Of a stretch of 64,000 nucleotides of DNA, positions 36,001 to 47,440 are shown one piece after another. The stretch spans positions 84,551,015-84,615,014 of the forward strand of contig JAVIAB010000156.1 in the NCBI GenBank assembly GCA_032433765.1, read 5' to 3'. The first letter of the stretch is position 1. Every line of letters starts with the position of its first letter. Under the pieces are notes generated by a model. It was not told where the DNA came from. It worked only from the letters and a program-made list of their open reading frames with translations, and ran no database searches. The DNA comes from Megaustenia siamemsis. Taxonomy: Eukaryota; Mollusca; Gastropoda; Stylommatophora; Ariophantidae. A program made the position numbers and the translations under genes.

Positions 36001-36935
36001 TACAGGAGAAAGACAAGATACAATGAGATACAGGGGACAGACAAGAAACAATGAGATACAGGAGAAAGACAAGAAACAAAGAGATACAGGAGAAAGACAA
36101 GATACAATGAGACACAGGAGACAGACAAGTTGCAATGAGATACAGGGGACAGACAAGAAACAATGAGATACAGGGGACAGACAAGAAACAATGAGATACA
36201 GGAGAAAGACAAGAAACAAAGAGATACAGGAGAAAGACAAGATACAATGAGATACAGGGGACAGACAAGAAACAATGAGATACAGGAGAAAGACAAGATA
36301 CAATGAGATACAGGGGACAGACAAGAAACAATGAGATACAGGAGAAAGACAAGAAACAAAGAGATACAGGAGAAAGACAAGATACAATGAGACACAGGAG
36401 ACAGACAAGTTGCAATGAGATACAGGGGACAGACAAGAAACAATGAGATACAGGGGACAAACAAGAAACAATGAGATACAGGGGACAGACAAGAAACAAT
36501 GAGATACAGGGGACAGACAAGAAACAATGAGATACAGGGAACAGACAAGAAACAATGAGATACAGGAGACAGACAAGAAACAAAGAGATACAGGAGACAG
36601 ACAAGATGCAATGAGATACAGGGGACAGACAAGAAACAAAGATATACAGGGGACAGACAAGATGCAATGAGATACAGGGGACAGTCAAGAAACAAAGAGA
36701 TACAGGGGACAGACAAGATGCAATGAGATACAGGGGACAGACAAGAAACAATGAGACACAGGGGACAGACAAGATGCAATGAGATACAGGGGACAGTCAA
36801 GAAACAAAGAGATACAGGGGACAGACAAGATGCAATGAGATACAGGGGACAGACAAGAAACAATGAGACACAGGGGACAGACAAGAAACAATGAGACACA
36901 GGAGACAGACAAGAAACTACGAAGTACAGGAGACA
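33044..36935. repeat. 28-bp tandem array, 3.9 kb, about 139 copies
   Basis: Largest array here. Unit gatacaatgagatacagg then ggacagacaa, with gaaac/gatgc/gaagc, ggggacag/ggagaaag and aaag/aatg variants. About 75% purine on the plus strand. All three minus frames lack stops for long stretches (up to 1207 codons of SVPCISLFLV-type residues) because the unit has no stop in any minus frame; not a protein. A 280-bp higher-order repeat lies at 35831-36390. Confidence 0.97.
35831..36390. repeat. Higher-order repeat: two 280-bp blocks of ten monomers
   Basis: The marker variant gacacaggagacagacaagt followed by tgcaatg occurs at 35831, 36111 and 36391, exactly 280 bp apart. The two full blocks look identical base for base to my eye, and the third copy diverges after about 75 bp. 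The last monomers of a block also precede 35831. Confidence 0.92.
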
Positions 36936-37435
36936 AACTATAACGATGTTGTAGGAGCAGACTTACACAACATGAGAATTATATCTACTTTTTCTATAAC
37001 ATCTTTGTCGGTGCAGACTGACATATTCACATTTAGACGACAGAAAATGCGCAAGAATCTGCGCGGGAAAAAAAAAACAACATAAAACAGCACGTCTGGC
37101 AATGTAGTAATATTCATCGTGTGTGCACACGTACGTCCCGCCTTTCCAGAAATCATGAGCTTTTTTTTTCTAATTATGATTTTTTTTTCTCATTCGTGAA
37201 GTGACATGTCCGTTCAGCTGCAAAAATGAACTGTCAGTAAAGATCACAGATATTTGCTCGTTGGCAGATGTTGAGCTCGTGACATCCGAACATGGAGCTC
37301 GGCTCTGCGATCTTCCATTCTCTTCACTATAATTGTCCTAATGTGTCAACTCCACAGGCCCCAATGAAGTGGATAATCTGGCATCCCATACACTATTTTT
37401 GTTCAACTAAATGTAGCTCTCATAAACAACTATGA
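36936..37435. other. Unassigned, no feature seen
   Basis: Non-repetitive, with short A and T runs (37068-37078, 37159-37168). No exon recognised. Confidence 0.5.
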
Positions 37436-37795
37436 GTAAAATTTATCAATTTCAAACAAAATGCTACAAGAAAATTCTTCAGATTCCTTAGATAATACAA
37501 AGAGCAATGAAGACATATTAAAAGATTTAACATTAAAATGAAGTGGCTTATAAACACCATTCTACTGAGAAAATTAAAATAATATGGCCACGTTAAACGA
37601 CACATCAGGATGGAAAGAACAATAATGGAAGACATGATTTTGGGCGACACACCGGGGGCAGACCAGGAAGAAGGTGGTTTCAAGACATTAACCTTGACCA
37701 TGACAACAGAGGAAGTTGAGGATCTGGATAGAAAGAGAGAATCTTTTAGACGGGCTGTGGTGAAGGCAACGTTCTGTGGGAGATCTGGCTAGAGA
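37436..37795 (+). mobile_element. LINE family E 3' end, degenerate
   Basis: The translation in broken frames recovers the C-terminal tail typical of many LINE ORF2 proteins: YGHVKRHIRMERTIMEDMIL, then GDTPGADQEEGG and DLDRKRESFRRAVVKATFCG. Upstream frames show QILQIPQIIQRAMKTY-like residues. Stops and a shift make it dead. Its last 61 bp are amplified in tandem immediately downstream. Confidence 0.72.
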
Positions 37796-38047
37796 TAGAG
37801 AATCTTTTAGACGGGCTGTGGTGAAGGCAACGTTCTGTGGGAGATCTGGCTAGAGACGGAAATTGTTTTAGACGGGCTGTGGTGAAGACAACGTTCTGTG
37901 GGAGATCTGGCTAGAGATGGAGATTCTTTTAGACGGGCTGTGGTGAAGACAACGTTCTGTGGGAGATCTGGCTAGAGACGGAAATTGTTTTAGACGGGCT
38001 GTGTTGAAGACAACGTTCTGTGGGAGATCTGGCTAGAGACGGAGATT
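37738..38047. repeat. 61-bp tandem array grown from LINE E end
   Basis: Five copies at exactly 61 bp (gacgggctg at 37749, 37810, 37871, 37932, 37993). The first copy is the coding end of LINE E (RRAVVKATFCGRSG), so the array comes from the retrotransposon. Confidence 0.9.
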
Positions 38048-38054
38048 GTTTATC

Positions 38055-38466
38055 TACCAGTGTTATCATCACCATCAATGTTATCATTAGTTGTAGAAGT
38101 GTTATCATCACCATTACTGTTATCATTAGTTGTAGAAGCGTTATCATCACCATCACTGTTATTATTAATTGTAGAAGTGTTATCATCACCATGACTGTTA
38201 TCATTAGTTGTAGAAGCGTTATCATCACCATTACTGTTATCATTAGTTGTAGAAGTGTTATCATCACCATCAATGTTATCATTAGTTGTTGAAGTGTTAT
38301 CATCACCATCACTATTATCATTATTTGTAGAAGTGTTATCATCACCATTACTGTTATCATTAATTGTAGAAGTGTTATCATCACCATAACAGTTATCATT
38401 AGTTGTAGAAGGGTTATCATCACCATAACAGTTATCATTAGTTGTAGAAGGGTTATCATCACCATC
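38055..38466. repeat. 39-bp tandem array (ATC-rich)
   Basis: About ten copies; tag gtgttatcatcaccatcact and gttatcattagttgtagaa. It follows the 61-bp array directly. Open frames on both strands are artefacts. Confidence 0.93.
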
Positions 38467-38469
38467 ATT

Positions 38470-39915
38470 AAGGTCCAGATTAGTTCTTATTGACTTTTAG
38501 AGATCTCTTTTAGATGGTCCAGAATAGTTCTTATTGACTTTTAGAGATCTCTTTTAGATGGTCCAGAATAGTTCTTATTGACTTTTAGGGATCTCTTTTA
38601 GATGGTCCAGAATAGTTCTTATTGACTTTTAGGGATCGCTTTTAGATGGTCAAGAATAGTTCTTGCTGACTTTTAGAGATCTCTTTTAGATGGTCCAGAA
38701 TAGTTCTTATTGATTTTTAGAAATTTCTTTTAGATGGTCCAGAATAGTTCTTATTGACTTTTAGGGATCGCTTTTACATGGTACAGAATAGTTCTTATTG
38801 ACTTTTATGGATCTCTTTTAGATGGTCCAGAATAGTTCTTATTGACTTTTAGGGATCTCTTTTAGATGGTCCAGAATAGTTCTTATTGACTTTTAGGGAT
38901 CTCTTTAAGATGGTCAAGAATAGTTCTTGTTGACTTTTAGAGATCTCTTTTAGATGGTCCAGAATAGTTCTTATTGACTTTTAGGGATCTCTTTTAGATG
39001 GTCCAGAATAGTTCTTATTGACTTTTAGGGATCTCTTTAAGATGGTCCAGAATAGTTCTTATTGACCTTTAGGGATCTCTTTTAGATGGTCAAAAATAGT
39101 TCTTGTTGACTTTTAGGGATCTCTTTTAGATGGTCCAGAATAGTTCTTGTTGACTTTTAGGGATCTCTTTTAGATCGTCCAGAATAGTTCTTGTTGACTT
39201 TTAGGGATCTCTTTTAGATGGTCCAGAATAGTTCTTATTGACTTTTAGAGATCTCTCTTAGATGGTCCAGAATAGTTCTTATTGACTTTTAGAGATCTCT
39301 CTTAGATGGTCCAGAATAGTTCTTATTGACTTTTAGAGATCTCTCTTAGATGGTCCAGAATAGTTCTTGTTGACTTTTAGGGATCTCTTTTAGATGGTCC
39401 ATAATAGTTCTTATTGACTTTTAGAGATCTCTCTTAGATGGTCCAGAATAGTTCTTATTGACTTTTAGAGATCTCTCTTAGATGGTCCAGAATAGTTCTT
39501 ATTGACTTTTAGAGATCTCTCTTAGATGGTCCAGAATAGTTCCTTTTGACTTTCAGGGATCCTTTTAGATGGTCCAGAATAGTTCTTGTTGACTTTTAAG
39601 GATCTCTTTTAGATGGTTCAGAATAGTTCTTATTGACTTTTAGAGATCTCTTTTAGATGGTCCAGTATAGTTCCTTTTGACTTTCAGGGATCCTTTTAGA
39701 TGGTCCAGAATAGTTCTTGTTGACTTTTAAGGATCTCTTTTAGATGGTTCAGAATAGTTCTTATTGACTTTTAGAGATCTCTTTTAGATGGTCCAGTATA
39801 GTTCTTTTTGGCTTTTAGGAATCTCTTGTGGATGGTCCAGAATAGTTCATATTTACTTTTAGCGATCTCTTGTGAATGGTCCAGAATAGTTCTTATTGAT
39901 TTTATATATCTCTTT
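38470..39915. repeat. 44-bp tandem array, about 33 copies
   Basis: Unit tag gatggtccagaatagttctt then attgacttttagggatctct. Sub-blocks: agagatctctctta in 39250-39530, and a ccttttgactttcaggg pair at about 39540 and 39670 that marks a 132-bp (three-unit) duplication. Confidence 0.95.
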
Positions 39916-39944
39916 TAGAGTGTAATAGAAGTCTTCATTATCAT

Positions 39945-40510
39945 TCTATGATCTTGGTGGTTGATGGGTTAGTGCGCTTGCTCCCTGACTGTATTGGCCA
40001 GAGTTCAATCCACAGAATTGACTGTTATTTTGATCGGACCGTCAAGACTGCGGGCATCTAAAAATAGGTTCCAGCAAATTTTCTGTGAAGTAAAGGTAAA
40101 CTGGAGTAATACCGACCACATCACACAAAAATGCGCAGTTGTTCGTGTGTACGGATACTATCATCGTGTTCCAGAGAAGCAGCGACGCTCGACAGGAATA
40201 GGCGTCAGCGATTCATGTCTGATGGCTCGCGCCATTATCGGTGAATCAAAACTATCCAGATCTTACTTCACATCTCCGCAGTGCCCCTAGTAATAGACTA
40301 GTCTATTTTGGGGGAGTGAGTAAGAATCGAGAGGGAAGGCAACCCGGTACTCACAAATACTACACTGAAGTCGGATGTTTTGGGCACAAATATCAGTTTT
40401 ACTGCAATCCACAACACGACACAAATACATCAAAGTAACCTCCTTTTATGGGCGGATGACGAAGAGGGCTAACATCTACTCATTGGGTGAACGCAAACAA
40501 CAACATCAGC
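39945..40510 (+). mobile_element. Long SINE-like retroposon with tRNA-like head
   Basis: The head has an A-box-like TGATGGGTTAGTGCG and a B-box-like AGAGTTCAATCCACAG. A central core gtaataccgaccacatcac is shared with the SINEs at 17764, 21640 and 47805. The body (ctgatggctcgcgccat, caacccggtactcac, gggcggatgacgaagagg) matches the element at 4816-5212. It ends in an aacaacatcagcatcatg tail. No open frame of note. Confidence 0.78.
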
Positions 40511-40835
40511 ATCATGTTCCCCGCACGCCTGGCAAGGCAGGGGATGTAACCTTTATTTTTCATTGTTTTTTTTTAGGTCATCGACATCAATAGAAGTCAG
40601 CCTGAACGATGAAATGGAGACTCCGGAAACATCCCCTACCCCAACACAACTAGCGTGACGCTTCCAACTTTGCGAGTAGGGAGGCTATGGGCAGAATGAC
40701 GTCAGTCGTCTACAGCTCCTATAGGTGAAAACGTCACGTTAATATGGAGTTTGCAGGTTTCCCTTTCAGTCACCATGCTTACTTCTATAAATGTCAGATG
40801 TCCTACACATCTGTAGGAATTAGCTGGACAAATAT
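40511..40835. other. Unassigned spacer
   Basis: No domain or repeat period recognised. Confidence 0.45.
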
Positions 40836-41300
40836 CTGTAAACAAATATATGTAGGAGTGTATGTAGGAAAAGCAGAATGAAGATGTGTAAAAAATATGT
40901 GTAGGAGTGTACTGTAGGAATATCTGTAGGAATGGCTGAATGAATATCTGTAGGAATATGTGTAGAAGCGTCTGTAGGAATATATGTAGGAACAGCTGAA
41001 CGAATACATATAGGAATATCTTTAAAAATATATATGCAGGAGTGTATGTAGGAATAGCTGAAAGAATATCAGTAAAAATATTTGTAGGAATAGCTGAATG
41101 AATATCTGTAAAAATAGCTTAGTGAATATTTGTAGGAATATATGTAGAAGTGTATGTAGGTATATCTGTAGGAACAGCTGAATGAATGTCTATAGGAATA
41201 CCTGTATGAACAGCTGAATGAATATCTATGGGAATATCTGTAGGAATATCTGAAAGAATATCTGTAAAAATGTATGTAGAAGTGTCTGTAGAAATATGAG
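40836..41300. repeat. Degenerate array around taggaatatctg
   Basis: Irregular tandem of tgtaggaatatctgtagg and agctgaatgaatatctg words, period loosely 12-36 bp. Older than the neighbouring arrays judging by divergence. Confidence 0.85.
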
Positions 41301-41426
41301 AAAGCTACAAGGTTAGGAACATGACGTGGATATCGCCTGTTACCATATTTCTCAAGTTTCACCAGGTACGGTCACGATATTCAGCCTAACCAGGGTGTCC
41401 GCTGTCTCTAAGTGGCTGACAGCAAA

Positions 41427-41815
41427 GTACAGAGAGAGAAAGTGTCAAACATGGGAGAGTAAACGTGAGAGAAAGTGCCAAACATGGGAGAGTAAACGTG
41501 AGAGAAAGTGTCAAACATGGGAGAGTAAACGTGAGAGAAAGTGCCAAACATGGGAGAGTAAACGTGAGAGAAAGTGTCAAACATGGGAGAGTAAACGTGA
41601 GAGAAAGTGCCAAACATGGGAGAGTAAACGTGAGAGAAAGTGTCAAACATGGGAGAGTAAACGTGAGAGAAAGTGTCAAACATGGGAGAGTAAACGTGAG
41701 AGAAAGTGTCAAACATGGGAGAGTAAACGTGAGAGAAAGTGTCAAACATGGGAGAGTAAACGTGAGAGAAAGTGTCAAACATGGGAGAGTAAACGTGAGA
41801 GAAAGTGTCAAACAT
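41427..41815. repeat. 33-bp tandem array, about 12 copies
   Basis: Unit tag agagaaagtgtcaaacatgg then gagagtaaacgtg. A gtgcc/gtgtc variant alternates in the first half, suggesting a 66-bp dimer. Encodes RERKCQTWESK in series; an artefact frame. Confidence 0.95.
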
Positions 41816-41989
41816 GAGTTATCGTTAAACTTCCGTAACGTTAAGCCCACCCTGAAGCCTACTTTGTTGGATCACCAACAAACAAGCATATGTCGGTGTG
41901 TCTAGTTCACATAAGTTACCTGACAGCCAGGGAAATTGTAGCTTTTTTCATACATTCAAACGGTACCATGATTGGCTTATTCATTTCAG

Positions 41990-42016
41990 TTGTTTGTTTG
42001 TTTGTTTGTTTGTTTG

Positions 42017-42090
<74 letters not shown>
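41990..42090. repeat. (GTTT)n then (GT)n microsatellite
   Basis: Six gttt units followed by about 36 GT dinucleotides. Confidence 0.97.
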
Positions 42091-42091
<1 letters not shown>

Positions 42092-42094
<3 letters not shown>

Positions 42095-43125
42095 ATACCT
42101 TTACTTGTATATGTGGTGAGATTGCATTAACTTGTATGTGTGATGAGACTACCCTAACGTGTAAGTATGATGAGAATAACCTAACCTGTTTGTGCGATGA
42201 GAGTACCCTAACCTATATGTGTGATGAAAAATACTCTAACCTGTATGTGTGATGAGAATACCTTAACTTGTACGTGTGATGAGAATACCCTAACCTGCAT
42301 GTGTGATGAGAATACCCTAGCGTGTATGTGTGATGAGAATACCCTAATCTGTATGTGCGATGAGAATACCCTAGCCTGTATGTGTGATGAGAATACCCTA
42401 ACGTGTATGAGTGATGAGAATACCATAACCTGTATGTGTGGTGAGAATAACCTAACCTGTTTGTGTGATGAGAATACCCTAACCTGTACGTTCGATGAGA
42501 ATACCCTAACCTGTATGTGTGATGCGGATACCCTAATCTGTATGAGTGATGAGAATACCCTAACCTGTATGTGTGATGAGAATACCCTAACTTATATGTG
42601 TGATGAGAATACCCTAACGTGTATGTGTGATGCGAATACCCTAACCTGTATGTGTGATGAGAATACACTAGTTTGTATGTGTGGTGAGAATACCCTAACT
42701 TGTATGAGTGATGAGAATATCCTAACGTGTATGTGTGATGAGAATATCCTAACGTGTATGTGTGATGAGACTACCCTAACGTGTATGAGTGATGAGAATA
42801 CCCTAACGTGTATGTGTGATGAGACTACCCTAACGTGTATGAGTGATGAGAATACCCTAACGTGTATGTGTGATGATAATACCCTAACCCCTATGTGTGA
42901 TGAGAATACTTTAACTTATATGTGTGATGAGAATACCCTAACCTGTATTTAGTTTTTTTTTCCTAACCTGGTTGTATGATGAGAATACCCTAACTTGTAA
43001 CTGTGACACATATACTCTAACTTATATGTGTGATGATAATACCCTAACCTCTATGTGTGATGACAATACATTAACTTCTATGTGTGATGAGAATACCATA
43101 ACTCGTATGTGTATTGAGAATACAT
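42092..43125. repeat. 27-bp tandem array with CCCTAA in most units
   Basis: About 38 copies of tgtgatgagaataccctaac plus ctgtatg. The frame CDENTLTCM in series (42221-42952) is a by-product of the 27-bp length. Most monomers contain CCCTAAC, the complement of the TTAGGG telomere word. Divergence rises towards 43125. Confidence 0.94.
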
Positions 43126-43189
43126 AATACCTTTAACTTATATATTTTACAAGAGTGCTGTAATTTAATGGGAACACTTTAATGTGTAT

Positions 43190-43635
43190 GCGTCGTCAGA
43201 AAAACCTTATGTTGTGAGAATATGTTACTTTAGATTTTGTGAAAATGTCTTACTTTAGATTTTGTAAAAATGTCTTACTTTATATTTTGTGAAAATGTCT
43301 TACTTTATATTTTGTGAAAATGTCTTACTTTAGATTTTGTAAAAATGTCTTACTTTATATTTTGTGAAAATATCTTACTTTATATTTTGCGAGAATACCT
43401 TACCTTATATTTAGTGAGAAACCTAACCTTCTATGTTGTGAGATTACCTTACTTTGTATGTTAATACCTTACCTTATGTATTGTAAGAATACATTAATGT
43501 TGTGAGATTACCTTACCTTGTATTTTAATACTTTACTTTATATGTTAATACCTTACCTTATATATTGTAAAAATACTTTATGTTATATGTTGTGAGAATA
43601 CCTTATGTTATATGTTGTGAAAATACCTTTCCAAT
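43190..43635. repeat. Degenerate ~26-bp array (tattttgtgaaaatgtcttac)
   Basis: About six good copies with unit words ttatattttgtgaaaatgtc, then more diverged units with accttaccttatat. Possibly an aged continuation of the 27-bp array. Confidence 0.85.
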
Positions 43636-44005
43636 CCCAGCTTGTCGTTTCGTGGACGCAGCACAACAGAATGTCACAGACAGTTAACCCAATACTAAAT
43701 ATTACGTGCTGTATAGGCACAGTTGATTGTGATAGATACTTTAGTTATTTTGCTCACGTGTGTCTTCTCATGATGATATAATGTACATACTTCTACTCTA
43801 CTGTAAAGCTGATTAGAGGAGGCTGTATCACACATTTAAAAAAAAACAAAGCTTTTGCAGGTACAAATTGGATATTGCATCCCCCGAAACTCTCAGATGT
43901 GCCAATCTTTGATCTTTTTTGTTACAATCATCATCATCATCATCATCAAACACTGGCTGCTCAAATATAGTTGATACATGAGTGTTTATTTAGCGAGATA
44001 ATTTG
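43636..44005. other. Unassigned spacer with (ATC)n
   Basis: No exon or element seen; a short atcatcatc run at about 43928-43946. Confidence 0.5.
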
Positions 44006-44405
44006 AAGTTCTATTTGTAGTGCCACATTTCGAAATCACTTTCATTTTTAAAATATCAATTTGAAGTTCTATTTGTAGTGCCACATTTTGAAACCACTTT
44101 CATTTTTAAAATATCAATTTGAAGTTCTATTTGTAGTGCCACATTTTGAAACCACTTTCATTTTTAAAATATCAATTTGAAGTTCTATTTATAGTGCCAC
44201 ATTTGGAAACCATTTTCATTTTTTTTTAAATATCAATTTGAAGTTCTATTTGTAGTGCCACATTTGGAAACCATTTTCATTTTTAAAATATCAATTTGAA
44301 GTTCTATTTGTAGTGCCACATTTTGAAACCACTTTCATTTTTAAAATATCAATTTGAAGTTCTATTTGTAGTGCCACATTTGGAAACCATTTTCATTTTT
44401 TAAAA
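44006..44405. repeat. ~58-bp tandem array, about seven copies
   Basis: Unit tag caatttgaagttctatttgt then agtgccacattttgaaacca. Two types (cattttgaaaccac, catttggaaaccat) segregate in blocks. Confidence 0.94.
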
Positions 44406-45221
44406 TATCTGTTTTAAGAACGAGGGAAATGTTCTAGAACAATTCCTCCATAAATGCTGGAAGATGTCCAAGGTTAGAACTAATCTGCCACTTTGAGATG
44501 TCAACAAACAGCTGTGAATGAATGGTGACGTCATGGCTTATTCATAAACAAGAAATTGACTCATTTTGACAGACTGAGGGTGGGGAAAATTAAGGACGAA
44601 GAAAAAGAACCAGAAGAAAAAAGAAGAAATCGGAAACTAAGCTGGACAACTCTTTAGATATTGGAATATATTTTTGTGTTCATTATTTTCCATAGTTATT
44701 TTTGTTACTTTTAAATGTCAAGATTACTTCCCTAGCTTGTTCATTTCATTTCCGGGCTGCACGTTAAGAAGAACGACATTCATCATGAGCAGTCCTACTT
44801 GCGTCTGTCGTAATCTGCGTTACCCTCTCCTGAGATGGTTCTCTCAATCCTGATCATTTCTCATCTCGTTTTGGTTATTTTCTTTCACATTAACCACATA
44901 GTCGTTGAGCTCCCCTGAAATAAGGGGCTATAACTCCGCGCCTCTGATATTATCCTTAACCCAGTTCTGCCTATAGTAGTACAACTTTGCAGCAGTGCGT
45001 TGTTTGCTGTTTCGTCACATGCTCCCAATATCCTATACAATCATTGATTTTTTGTCAACAACTAATTGTCTATGTTAGGATCAATTGTCGGCGATGAACA
45101 CTTCAAAGCAGAAATATCGGCTTGAGTATTGGCTACAGCAGGCCCTGCAAGGCTATAGCCTATTTGGTAAGATAAGATCACTCTTGGCTCTAAATTAATC
45201 TGTAGTGTTTTCGACGTATTA
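44406..45221. other. Unassigned, no feature seen
   Basis: About 800 bp with no repeat and no recognised exon. Confidence 0.5.
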
Positions 45222-46378
45222 CCCTCCCCTGATCTCTTGCGTAGTGAGATACAATGTCCAGCCCTCTCTGGATAGTGAGATACGATGTTTAACCCTCTCT
45301 GGGTAGTGATATACGATGTCCAGCCCTCGCTGGGTAGTGATATACGATGTCCAGCCCTCTCTGGATAGTGAGATACAATGTTTAACCCTCTCTGGGTAGT
45401 GATATACGATGTCCAGCCCTCGCTGGGTAGTGATATACAATGTCCAGCCCTCGCTGGGTAGTGAAATAAGATTACCAGCCCTCTCTGGATAGTGAGATAC
45501 GATGTTTAACCCTCTCTGGGTAATGATATATGATGTCCAGCCCTATCTGGGTAGTGATATACGATGTCCAGCCCTCTCTGGGTAGTGATATACGATGTCC
45601 AGCCCTCGCTGGGTAGTGATATACGATGTCCAGCCCTCTCTAGGTAGTGATATACGATGTCCAGCCCTCTCTGGGTAGTGATATATGATGTCCAGCCTTC
45701 TCTGGGTAGTGAAATAAGATTACCAGCCCTCTCTGGATAGTGAGATACGATGTTTAACCCTCTCTGGGTAGTGATATACGATGTCCAGCCCTCTCTAGGT
45801 AGTGATATACGATGTCCAGCCCTCTCTGGGTAGTGATATATGATGTCCAGCCTTCTCTGGGTAGTGAAATAAGATTACCAACCCTCTCTGGATAGTGAGA
45901 TACGACGTTTAAACCTCTCTGGGCAGTGATATACGCTGTTTAACGTCTCTGGGTAGTGATATACGATGTTTAGCCCTCTCTGGGTAGTGATATAAGATGT
46001 TTAACCCTCTCTGGCTAGTGATATAAGATGTTTAACCCTCTCTGGGTTGTGATATACGCTGTTACCCTCTCTGGGTAGTAATATACGATGTTTAGCCCAA
46101 TCTGGGTAGTGAGATACGCTGTTTAACCCTCTCTGGGTAGTGATATACGATGTCTAGCCCTCTCTGGGTAGTGATATAAGATGTTTAACCCTCTCTGGTT
46201 AGTGATATACGCTGTTTAACCCTCTCTGGGTAGTGATATACGCTGTTTAACCCTCTCTGTGTAGTTATATATGATGTTAACCCTCTCTGGTTAGTGATAT
46301 ACGCTGTTTAACCCTCTCTGGGTAGTGATATACGCTGTTTAACCCTCTCTGGGTAGTGATATATGATGTTAACCCTCT
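45222..46378. repeat. 31-bp tandem array, about 37 copies
   Basis: Unit tag tagtgatatacgatgtccag then ccctctctggg. Types with tgtccagccc (left) and tgtttaaccc (right) form blocks. The unit resembles the 3' part of the SINE-like sequence at 55318-55490. Confidence 0.95.
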
Positions 46379-46394
46379 CCAATAACAAACAGGA

Positions 46395-46620
46395 GTGTGC
46401 ACGGTAAAGAACCCTTAGCAGTTACAATTGACGAGTAGGCAACAAATGTGGCCTCCGTCCGGGCAAGGTTGTCAGCATAAAAACACCATGGATCCCAAGT
46501 CCTGCTACGGAGTTCGTGCACGTGGGCCAGAATTCTCTGCGAATTTTCTGGAGATTCTCGAGGGAGATATCACAGCACCCATGGGTTTGTGTGCAGTGAT
46601 GATGATCACAGGAATAATCA
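46395..46620 (-). repeat. Dispersed repeat family 1, copy 2 (inverted)
   Basis: Reverse complement aligns with 14573-14805: gtgtgcac end, aggcaacaaatgtggcctcc, cggagttcgtgcacgtgg, gagattctcgaggg, gtgcagtgatgatgatc. Between the blocks the identity is moderate, so the copies are old. Confidence 0.7.
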
Positions 46621-46789
46621 ACAAAAAATAATGCAAGATTGAATACAAAGATGGCGTACAATTGAACAGAGAACATTAATGATGACAGCGACAATAGGAA
46701 CAACATGGCGCGGTTGATAACATGGCGTTGTAGAATGTTTGGAGACTATAATCAAAAGATCACATGTCATTTAATATTACGATGGAAGC

Positions 46790-46882
46790 TAATGTAGATT
46801 GAGCAAGTTGTAGATAATGGGGAATTTGTAGATTGATCAAGTTGTAGATAATGGGGAATTTGTAGATTGAGCAAGTTGTAGA
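46790..46882. repeat. ~33-bp direct repeat, three copies
   Basis: gtagattgagcaagttgtag and ataatggggaattt, three times. It leads into the 40-bp array, with which it shares gtagattatgg-like words. Confidence 0.85.
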
Positions 46883-46892
46883 TAATGGGAAT

Positions 46893-47440
46893 TACTCAAC
46901 AGTAACACATGTCATTGTAGATTATGAGAATGTACTCAGCAGTAACACATGTCATTGTAGATTATGAGGATGTACTCAGCAGTAACACATGTCATTGTAG
47001 ATTATGAGGATGGACTCAACAGTAACACATGTCATTGTAGACTATGGGGATGTACTCAACAGTAACACATGTCATTGTAGATTATGGGGATGTACTCAAC
47101 AGTAACACATGTCATTGTAGACTATGGGGATGGACTCAACAGTAACACATGTCATTGTAGATTATGGGGATGGACTCAACAGTAACATATGTCATTGTAG
47201 ATTATGAGGATGTACTCAACAGTAACACATGTCATTGTAGATTATGGGGATGTACTCAACAGTAACATATGTCATTGTAGATTATGAGGATGTACTCAAC
47301 AGTAACACATGTCATTGTAGATTATGAGGATGTACTCAACAGTAACACATGTCATTGTAGATTATGGGGATGGACTCAACAGTAACACATGTCATTGTAG
47401 ATTATGGGGATGGACTCAACAGTAACATATGTCATTGTAG
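46893..47440. repeat. 40-bp tandem array, about 14 copies
   Basis: Unit tag tgtcattgtagattatgggg then atgtactcaacagtaacaca. Very homogeneous; variants are gatgtact/gatggact and acacat/acatat. Confidence 0.95.

Noticed and set aside
33037..36660. 1207-codon minus-strand open frame (and 855, 605 codon frames)
   Set aside because: Translation of the stop-free 28-bp array; the residues cycle with the monomer, all three frames are open, and no start or domain context exists.
42221..42952. Cys-rich frame CDENTLTCM repeated, resembling a secreted Cys-rich protein
   Set aside because: Direct translation of the 27-bp array; no signal peptide, and flanking degenerate units carry stops.
46428..46706. 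Short frames on both strands over dispersed family 1
   Set aside because: The sequence is a repeat shared with 14573-14805, and the frame is not conserved between copies.
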